Shown here: one piece after another, positions 58,761-64,000 of the stretch | Layout of the letters: every line of letters begins with the position of its first letter | How positions within the stretch are numbered: the first letter of the stretch is position 1 | Source: JAEUPI01 sp044222685 | Lineage (GTDB): Bacteria; Pseudomonadota; Gammaproteobacteria; Burkholderiales; Burkholderiaceae_C | Length of the DNA stretch: 64,000 bases | NCBI GenBank assembly: GCA_044222685.1 | Contig: JBGAMU010000013.1 | Span: 5,697-69,696, forward strand | Reading direction: 5' to 3' | Notes under the pieces: generated by a model | Told to the model about the DNA's origin: nothing | Databases searched by the model: none | What the model saw: the letters and a program-made list of their open reading frames with translations, nothing else | Position numbers and translations under genes: made by a program

Positions 58761-59735
58761 CTACTCGACCTTAATATTGGCCTCCTTGATCAGCGCTCCC
58801 CACTTAGACATTTCCGCCTTGATGTACGCGTCGGCTTCCGCTGGGTTGGTCTGGACGATGTCCATGCCGAGTGAGAACAGTCTTTCCTGAACGGCGTTCG
58901 ACTTGAGCGCCTGTGCTGAAGCGGCGCTCAGCTTCTCGACGACATCGCTAGGGGTCGCCGCCGGGACAAGCAGGCCGTACCATCCGTACGCCTCGAATCC
59001 AGGCACGCCAGCCTGCGCAATGGCTGGGATCTGCTCCATGCCGCGCATTGGTTTGAGCGAAGTCACTCCGAGCGGCACGAGCCGGCCGGACTCGACGTGC
59101 TGCCGAACGACTAGCGGGCTGATGAAAGCAATTGGCGTGCGGCCGGCCAGCAAGTCCGTCATCAACTCGCCCGTTCCCTTGTAGGGGATGTGCAGAAGAT
59201 CGACTCCGGTGCTCCGCTTGAAGAACTCACCCGCCAGGTGCAACGAGGTGCCGATTCCGCCACTCGCGTACGCAATGCTCCCGGGCTTGGCTTTGGCAGC
59301 CGCAATTAGCTCTGCGACGGACTTCAGGCCCAGGCTTGGATGTGCAACGAGAACAAGCGGACCCTGTGCAACGATCGAGATCGGCCTGAAATCGGTGACC
59401 GCGTAGGGCACCTTGGCAAAGATATATGGGTTGACCGCGAAGGGGATGCCCGGGAGCAGCACGGTGTAGCCGTCGGCTGAGGCCTTGGCCGCGTAGCCGG
59501 TAGCGGTATTTCCTCCGGCGCCAGGCCGATTCTCGATGATCATCTGCTGACCGAGAACCTTTGACATCTCCGGACCCAGAGTGCGCGCGATCACGTCGTT
59601 CGGCCCTCCCGGCGGATACGGCACCACCAGCGTGATCGGGCGAGATGGGTAGTCGCTGGCAAGGGCGACCGGGGCGGTGCTCCAACCAGCCACAGCGACC
59701 AGCGCGGCCACACAACATCCGAGGACTCGGCTCAT
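58761..59735 (-). CDS. Bug/TctC-family periplasmic substrate-binding protein
   Basis: The 324-residue protein has a signal peptide ending near ALASDYP (about 27). Bug hallmarks are YPSRPITLVVPYPPGGPNDVIARTLGPEM, IENRPGAGGNTATGYAAKA and LLHIPYKGTGELMTDLLAG. The start at ATG 59735 suits the signal peptide; a longer frame begins at 59792. It is downstream of the metallo-hydrolase gene with a 49-bp gap, so the two may be an operon. The ligand is probably a carboxylate. Confidence 0.92.
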   Translation of the reverse strand: MSRVLGCCVAALVAVAGWSTAPVALASDYPSRPITLVVPYPPGGPNDVIARTLGPEMSKVLGQQMIIENRPGAGGNTATGYAAKASADGYTVLLPGIPFAVNPYIFAKVPYAVTDFRPISIVAQGPLVLVAHPSLGLKSVAELIAAAKAKPGSIAYASGGIGTSLHLAGEFFKRSTGVDLLHIPYKGTGELMTDLLAGRTPIAFISPLVVRQHVESGRLVPLGVTSLKPMRGMEQIPAIAQAGVPGFEAYGWYGLLVPAATPSDVVEKLSAASAQALKSNAVQERLFSLGMDIVQTNPAEADAYIKAEMSKWGALIKEANIKVE

Positions 59736-59784
59736 CTTCGTTTCCCTTTGTTTGCTATTCAGGTCTGCCAGCAAATGGCGCTCG

Positions 59785-60723
59785 CTACACATGCACGGTC
59801 TGGAAATGGCGGGGGATCACCACTTTTGTCTTTGGTGAGATCTTCTTCACCTCGCTCACGAAGACTTCCGCCTGTTCCAACTGGACCTCCTGAGAGGCGC
59901 CATATGGCGCAGACTGCAGATCCCAGTGCGTGGAAATGACGAGGGGCGGCTTTCCAATCGCACGTATCAGGCGACCCGTGTAGTCGTGCACCTGCAGGCG
60001 CCATGGCGAGGCCGGGATCAGAGCCACCGTCGGCTCAAGCCCCACCATTTCACGCTCAATATAGTTCATCGAACAGAGCACGAGAATCCGGTGCCCACCA
60101 AACCTGATCATGTAGGCAAGCGTCCCACCCTCGACGTAGTCTTCGAGACGCGGCGGTCCTTTGAGATCACGCGGGACTTCGCGCCCATCGAAGTACCGGC
60201 AGTTGTCCCAGAGCGAGTAAGGACTCGGGATCACCAGGGATGAGTGGAGGCTAGGGATCGCCTTTACCGAGATGGCCCCGAACTCGAAGTCGTCGCCGCC
60301 GCGCACGGGGATGATCTGCCGATCGGGGACGCCGCACGCTCGGGCCAAGTTGGCCGTGCTTTCAGTGCCGATCACAGTCGCGCCTGTCTTCTTCGCGATG
60401 TACGGCATGTCCATGCAGTGATTGAAATGCGAATGCGAGATCAGGATGAAGTTCGCGTCCGTCACATGCTTGTCGATCGTCGCCGTATCCGAGACTGGAA
60501 CCTCGTCGTAACGGTACACGTGGCGTGGATCATTCGACGGCGGAGGAAAGGAAGTGCCGAATACCTTCACCGTTCGAAGTCTTGAGAAGTACGGATCGAC
60601 ATAGACAGTGGTCTTGCCGTCGGTGATCCGCCAAGCCGCCGCACCGAAATGCGTCAGTTGCAGACCGCCCGCCGTACTGCCCGTCGCCACACGCCGCTGG
60701 CGTGACCCCCCTGTTCCGTTCAT
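59785..60723 (-). CDS. Metallo-beta-lactamase-fold hydrolase (UlaG/NAPE-PLD-like)
   Basis: The 312-residue protein shows the metal motif SHSHFNHCMD near residues 95-104, an HFGAAAWRI N terminus after about 20 residues, and later metal or catalytic His in ALIPASPW, STHWD and PRHF. It resembles the L-ascorbate-6-phosphate lactonase/NAPE-phospholipase D group. ATG 60723 follows an extended AGGAGAAGAAGGG ribosome site, which decides the start over ATG 60744. It may hydrolyse a lactone or phosphodiester imported with the help of the adjacent Bug protein. Confidence 0.85.
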   Translation of the reverse strand: MNGTGGSRQRRVATGSTAGGLQLTHFGAAAWRITDGKTTVYVDPYFSRLRTVKVFGTSFPPPSNDPRHVYRYDEVPVSDTATIDKHVTDANFILISHSHFNHCMDMPYIAKKTGATVIGTESTANLARACGVPDRQIIPVRGGDDFEFGAISVKAIPSLHSSLVIPSPYSLWDNCRYFDGREVPRDLKGPPRLEDYVEGGTLAYMIRFGGHRILVLCSMNYIEREMVGLEPTVALIPASPWRLQVHDYTGRLIRAIGKPPLVISTHWDLQSAPYGASQEVQLEQAEVFVSEVKKISPKTKVVIPRHFQTVHV

Positions 60724-61246
60724 TACCCTTCTTCTCCTCTTCATCGGCCTGACCAGTCATGCGGCATGCGCGAGGCTGCCAGCACAAACTCAGGCAATTA
60801 ATGGAAGCACTCATCGCCGTCGGCGCTGAGTGCAGGCAGCTCTTGACTTGCGGCAAGCGCCTCACGAGTGCTTGGCCAAAAGGAGGGTAAACGAACGACC
60901 GAAGAGGGTCAACGAAGCCATACCTTCATCGGCCTTCTCGACAGAACGTTGTGAGCAACGACCACGTCGTTCTCGCCGTCAAGGTCTGTGCGCGCGCGTG
61001 GCGGGCGCTTGCGGCCTGCGGCCGTCTTCGCTGTCCGCTGAACGCGGCGGCGGTGGTTCTCGCGCACCACCTCTGTCGTGAGCGGGGCCGATCCGTGCCG
61101 ATGAGTTCCCGACGCAGACGCTCACGACCACGCTGGTGCGCGTGGACGTGCGGGTGCTGGACCACTTCGTCGTGGCCGCCGCGGACTGTGTTTAGTTCGC
61201 CGAGCGCGGGCTCGTGTCAGCGGGGCTGATATCGTGGCCTCATTCA
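60724..61246. other. Region without a recognisable gene, 523 bp
   Basis: No open frame with family-like content is seen. A minus-strand frame at 60926-61165 is Arg/Ala-rich and is probably spurious. The region marks the change from the transporter/hydrolase pair to the ICE-like backbone. Confidence 0.45.
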
Positions 61247-62065
61247 CTACGGCTTCAGGCGAAGCTGGTGGTCGGTTTCGCCCTTGCGCACCTCGACGAC
61301 CGCGTCCAGGGCCTTGAGCATTTCGCCGAAGCTGGCGTGGCCGTGATCCTTGGGGTCGAAGGTGGGGTCGAGACGCTTGATCATGGGCCACACGCTCGCC
61401 TTGTTGACCCAGGGCTCGTCCTTCGATTCGGCTAGCAGGTGGACGGCCCGGCGCAGCACGTCGGCGGCCGGGTCGGCAGGCGCTGCAGGCGTCGTCTCCG
61501 TGGCCTCGGCGGGCTTCACCTCAGTGGTCGGCTCTGGCTCTACGAGGCTGTCGTAGTAGCGGAATTCGTGGCAGCTCTTGGCCCAGTGCTTGTTGGTGTT
61601 CTTGCGGTTGCCGATGCCGATCAGCGTCCTGCCCGCCGCCTTGATCTTCTGGGCCACGGGCATGTAGTCGCTGTCTCCGCCGATGATGATGACGGTGCCC
61701 ACGTGGGTAAAGCGGCTGATGTCTTCGGTGGCGTCGAGGCAGAGCTTGATGTCGGCGCCGTTCTTGGCCGAGGCGCCGGGCGGGAAGAGCTGAATCAGTT
61801 CGACCGCGTTCTGGAGCAGGGCGTCGCGGTACCGGCCGAAGTACTGCCAGTTGCCGTAGGCGCGGTTGATGGCGACGGGGCCGAAGGAGGCGCCGAGTTC
61901 GACGAGGGCTTGCACGTCGACCATAGGCTCCTGCGGCTTGAAGCGGTTGTCCTGCTTGACGTAGGCGCCTTCGCCGTACTTGGCTTCGAGCACGCCGGCG
62001 TGCACGTTCTCGAAGTCCCAGTACATGGCGACCGATCGGCCGTTGTCGTTGTTGTCGCTGACCAT
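61247..62065 (-). CDS. NYN-domain nuclease-like protein with OST-HTH/LOTUS domain
   Basis: The 272-residue protein has an N-terminal NYN (PIN-like) domain. Its acidic metal-binding residues are in MYWDFENVHAG, ADIKLCLDA and IIIGGDSDYMPVAQKIKA. A linker rich in Pro, Ala, Thr and Glu (about 175-200) leads to a C-terminal LOTUS/OST-HTH-like domain (PWVNKASVWPMIKRLDPTFDPKDHGHASFGEMLKAL). This architecture (LabA/DUF88) is an RNA-binding or RNA-processing protein. It lies next to ssb in ICE-like DNA. Confidence 0.88.
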   Translation of the reverse strand: MVSDNNDNGRSVAMYWDFENVHAGVLEAKYGEGAYVKQDNRFKPQEPMVDVQALVELGASFGPVAINRAYGNWQYFGRYRDALLQNAVELIQLFPPGASAKNGADIKLCLDATEDISRFTHVGTVIIIGGDSDYMPVAQKIKAAGRTLIGIGNRKNTNKHWAKSCHEFRYYDSLVEPEPTTEVKPAEATETTPAAPADPAADVLRRAVHLLAESKDEPWVNKASVWPMIKRLDPTFDPKDHGHASFGEMLKALDAVVEVRKGETDHQLRLKP

Positions 62066-62200
62066 ACGTTTGGTCCCGGCGGGTTGTTTGAGTTCATCCT
62101 ACTTGCCTCCGGCCGCGGTGTCCTCATGCCAAGGCGTTGGATTGCGATGCGCGGCAGTGGATGCTGGTCATGCCGGTAATGATGTAGTGAGAGGTTAGTG

Positions 62201-62245
62201 GCCTGGGCGTGTCCCCGCTGCGCGGGGCCGGGCTGTCGCGCTGCG
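62201..62245 (+). repeat. Dispersed repeat, copy 2
   Basis: Begins GCCTGGGCGTGTCCCCGCTG and includes GCGGGGCCGGGCTGTCGC; about 40 of 45 positions match 56963-57007. Within it CCCCGCTGCGCGGGG also forms a small hairpin (62213-62227). Confidence 0.7.
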
Positions 62246-62848
62246 CGTCGAACCACCGGAGTACCGGCGTCTCGCCTCTGACGGGTCTCCATCCCTGACG
62301 CATCACGGTCAGGCCGGCGATGCCGGCGCTCCTCACGCGGCGGCCCCTTCCCGTGTCCGGGGATCGCGGGCTTCTTTGTCCGTCATGCTGCGCATGACCG
62401 ACGCCCGCTTGGCGATCGGGCCGGCTCGCAGGTCACTTCGCGTGCTCCGCTCGGTGCTCGCACGTCCCGAACGCCACCCCGGTCACCGCCACGCCCGAAG
62501 CCGGGCCGCTGAAGAACAACGCCGCGATGTGATCGCCGCGGCTCGTCCGTCGCGCCAGTCGTCCGCTGTGCTCCCTTGGTGTCACGCCGGCCGCGGAGAC
62601 GCCGCAGCTCAGGTCGTCTGGCCGGCTGCGCTGCAACCGCTGCGCCAGGCGAGCTGGCACATCGGCCGCGACGCTGCGCCGCCCGTTGGGGGTGGCAGCC
62701 CGTGCGCCAGTCGTCCCACCGCGCTCCCCCCACGGCGCCCCCGTCGAATTGCGAGGGGGACTTGTGGGGGGATCTTCAAGCGGCGGGCCGGGAAACCAGC
62801 TCACTGCTTCGGCTGCGCAAAGACCAAACGCACACCACCCATCCCCAA

Positions 62849-62903
62849 CCCCTTCGCCGTGAGGGAAGGGGCCATGCCCACCCCCCGCCCGCCCGTGGGC
62901 GGG
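62849..62903 (+). other. Tandem hairpins in the ssb leader
   Basis: The first stem is CCCCTTC/GAAGGGG (62849-62855 with 62865-62871) and the second is CCCGCCC/GGGCGGG (62884-62890 with 62897-62903). They end 83 bases before the ssb start and have no T-tract. They may be a terminator for upstream transcription or a regulatory RNA structure. Confidence 0.45.
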
Positions 62904-62986
62904 AGCGAGGGAGTCCGAGCGAGAGGATCAGTTTTCAGGGAACCCGGATCGGGACCCGGCTGGTTGCTCTCGACAAGGAGTCCGTC

Positions 62987-63463
62987 ATGGCAAACGTTTC
63001 TGTCATCCAGCGTCACGCGCATCTGGCCGGGGCCGTCAAGCTCGAATTCGTCAACGGCCGCGAAGGCAAGATCGCCAAGGGCGTGCTGACTGCGATCAGC
63101 AACTCGCGGCGCGGTTCGGGCGAGACGCGCGAGGAGGAGTCCACCGCGATCCAGTGGACGCTGTGGGGCAAACAGGCCGAGAACGCGGCCGAGTACCTGG
63201 GCAAGGGCTCGCACGTCAACATCGTCGGGCGCCTGCGCAACAACAACTACGAGAAGGACGGTGAGACCGTCTACGGCATGGCATTCACGGCCGAGGAGAT
63301 CGACTACCTCGACAGCCGCGCCGAGAGCGAAGCCCGCCGCACGCGTGGCGACGACAACGACGACGCACCGAGCACCCGCAACGGCAGCGGCGAGCAGCCC
63401 GCAACGGCCGCCAGCAGCCGCAAGCCCCGCACCACGCGTCAGCCGGCGCACGCCGAGGCCTGA
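62987..63463 (+). CDS. ssb: Single-stranded DNA-binding protein, ICE/plasmid type
   Basis: The 158-residue protein has an OB-fold of the SSB type (FVNGREGKIAKGVLTAIS, TAIQWTLWGKQAENAAEYLGKGSHVNIVGRLRNNNYEKDG). A low-complexity acidic/basic tail begins near 115. The usual acidic DDDIPF tip of chromosomal SSB is missing (it ends AHAEA), which is common in ICE versions. AAGGAG precedes ATG 62987. A DUF932 gene follows, as in ICEclc/PAGI-2-like backbones. Confidence 0.92.
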   Translation: MANVSVIQRHAHLAGAVKLEFVNGREGKIAKGVLTAISNSRRGSGETREEESTAIQWTLWGKQAENAAEYLGKGSHVNIVGRLRNNNYEKDGETVYGMAFTAEEIDYLDSRAESEARRTRGDDNDDAPSTRNGSGEQPATAASSRKPRTTRQPAHAEA

Positions 63464-63552
63464 ACCGAGCCGGGTGGGCGTGAAGCCGCTCAACACACCG
63501 ACCAGCCGCGCCCACCCCTCGAACCTCTCTTCAACGATCGAAGGAAACCATC

Positions 63553-64000
63553 ATGTACTCGACCCCGACCTTGGCGACCCGCTTTGCCCGCAACACCCGC
63601 GTGATGCGCGGCGACCAGCCCCTGAGCGAAGACCAGATGCGCGCCGCGGTGCCGTCCATCTTCGCCGAGGGCAAGCACGCGAGCCGCTCCGAGCGCTACA
63701 CCTACATCCCCACCATCGATGTGCTGCGCGGCCTGCGCAAGGAGGGTTTCGAGCCCTTCATGGTCGCCCAGGGCGCCAGCCGCGTGGAAGGCAAGGCGGA
63801 GTTCACCAAGCACATGATCCGCATGCGCCACGCCGGCCAGGTGCAGACCCGGCCCGAGGCGAACGAGATCATCCTGATCAACAGCCACGACGGCGCCAGC
63901 TCGTACCAGATGCTGGCCGGCATGTTCCGCTTCGTCTGCTGCAACGGCCTGGTGGTGGGCGAGGTGGTGGAGGACATCCGCATCCCGCACAAGGGCAATG
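63553..64000 (+). CDS. DUF932 domain protein (partial)
   Basis: The gene starts at ATG 63553 after AAGGAAACC and runs off the right edge with 149 codons visible. YIPTIDVLRGLRKEGFEPFMVAQGASRVEGK and the NSHDGASSYQMLAGMFRFVCCNGLV motif are typical of the DUF932 family (plasmid/phage/ICE proteins of unknown function, often next to ssb). About half of the protein is missing. Confidence 0.9.
   Translation, partial: MYSTPTLATRFARNTRVMRGDQPLSEDQMRAAVPSIFAEGKHASRSERYTYIPTIDVLRGLRKEGFEPFMVAQGASRVEGKAEFTKHMIRMRHAGQVQTRPEANEIILINSHDGASSYQMLAGMFRFVCCNGLVVGEVVEDIRIPHKGN

Larger units (their letters stand above)
62066..62986. other. Long leader/intergenic region upstream of ssb, 921 bp
   Basis: No gene is supported. 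It contains the dispersed repeat at 62201-62245 and two strong hairpins close to ssb (62849-62871 and 62884-62903). An origin, promoter or regulatory role is possible because ssb of such elements is controlled together with transfer and replication genes. That is inference. Confidence 0.45.

Noticed and set aside
1..64000. CRISPR arrays, rRNA operons, intact insertion sequences
   Set aside because: No regularly spaced direct repeats, rRNA-like segments or transposase motifs were seen by eye.

Overview
The window reads as a high-G+C betaproteobacterial chromosome, probably Burkholderiales. The reasons are the several Bug/TctC-type tripartite tricarboxylate binding proteins, a DUF1631 protein, and a chromosomal neighbourhood with trkA-trkH, moeB and ctpA. 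The species cannot be named from the sequence alone.

Three blocks can be separated. (1) Positions 1-16,735 look like ordinary chromosome: a receiver-GAF-histidine kinase with its NarL-type response regulator, a sulfatase, a PfkB sugar kinase, the Trk potassium system, MoeB, a DUF1631 protein, the CtpA protease, a Fur-box-controlled Fe3+ ABC permease/ATPase pair without a binding protein, a tyrosine phosphatase, a quinone-reductase-like MDR protein and a CitE-like lyase. (2) At about 16.7-17.0 kb there is a scar: an attachment-site-like sequence, the last ~40 codons of what looks like a tyrosine recombinase, and a truncated, frameshifted start of a TPP enzyme. To its right, 17.05-56.9 kb is a dense catabolic region. 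(3) From about 57 kb on there are degenerate sequences, pseudogenes, a further Bug protein and a metallo-hydrolase. From 61.2 kb there is a backbone like that of integrative conjugative elements: a NYN/LOTUS protein, ssb and a DUF932 protein that runs off the window. The simplest reading is that the catabolic region is cargo on an integrated element.

The catabolic region has these modules. A minus-strand operon (LysR regulator, two-subunit class I fumarase-type hydratase, amidohydrolase, Bug protein, quinone oxidoreductase, Bug protein, amidase, TPP enzyme stub) faces a plus-strand succinate/fumarate-dehydrogenase-like operon in the unusual order B-C-D-A. A carboxylase module follows with three paralogous biotin-dependent carboxyltransferase subunits, one biotin carrier protein and, 18 kb on, one shortened biotin carboxylase. 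Interleaved with it are a BKACE (beta-keto acid cleavage) enzyme, a fused DUF35/thiolase-like protein without the usual nucleophilic cysteine, an AMP-forming CoA ligase, two paralogous small alpha-beta-barrel-like proteins, a TRAP system, a taurine/nitrate-type ABC transporter, a cupin and an SDR. The last module is an ADP-forming acyl-CoA synthetase, the biotin carboxylase, an enolase-superfamily enzyme and a complete coenzyme-B12 glutamate-mutase-type set (S, L, E).

Three plus-strand transcription units (the dehydrogenase operon, the carrier-protein operon and the acyl-CoA synthetase/mutase operon) share a conserved 42-bp upstream element, which argues that they are one regulon. Together the genes suggest an undescribed pathway for an organic acid or ketone: uptake, CoA activation, biotin-dependent carboxylation, C-C cleavage, B12 skeleton rearrangement, and dehydrogenation/hydration into central metabolism. 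The substrate cannot be read from the sequence.
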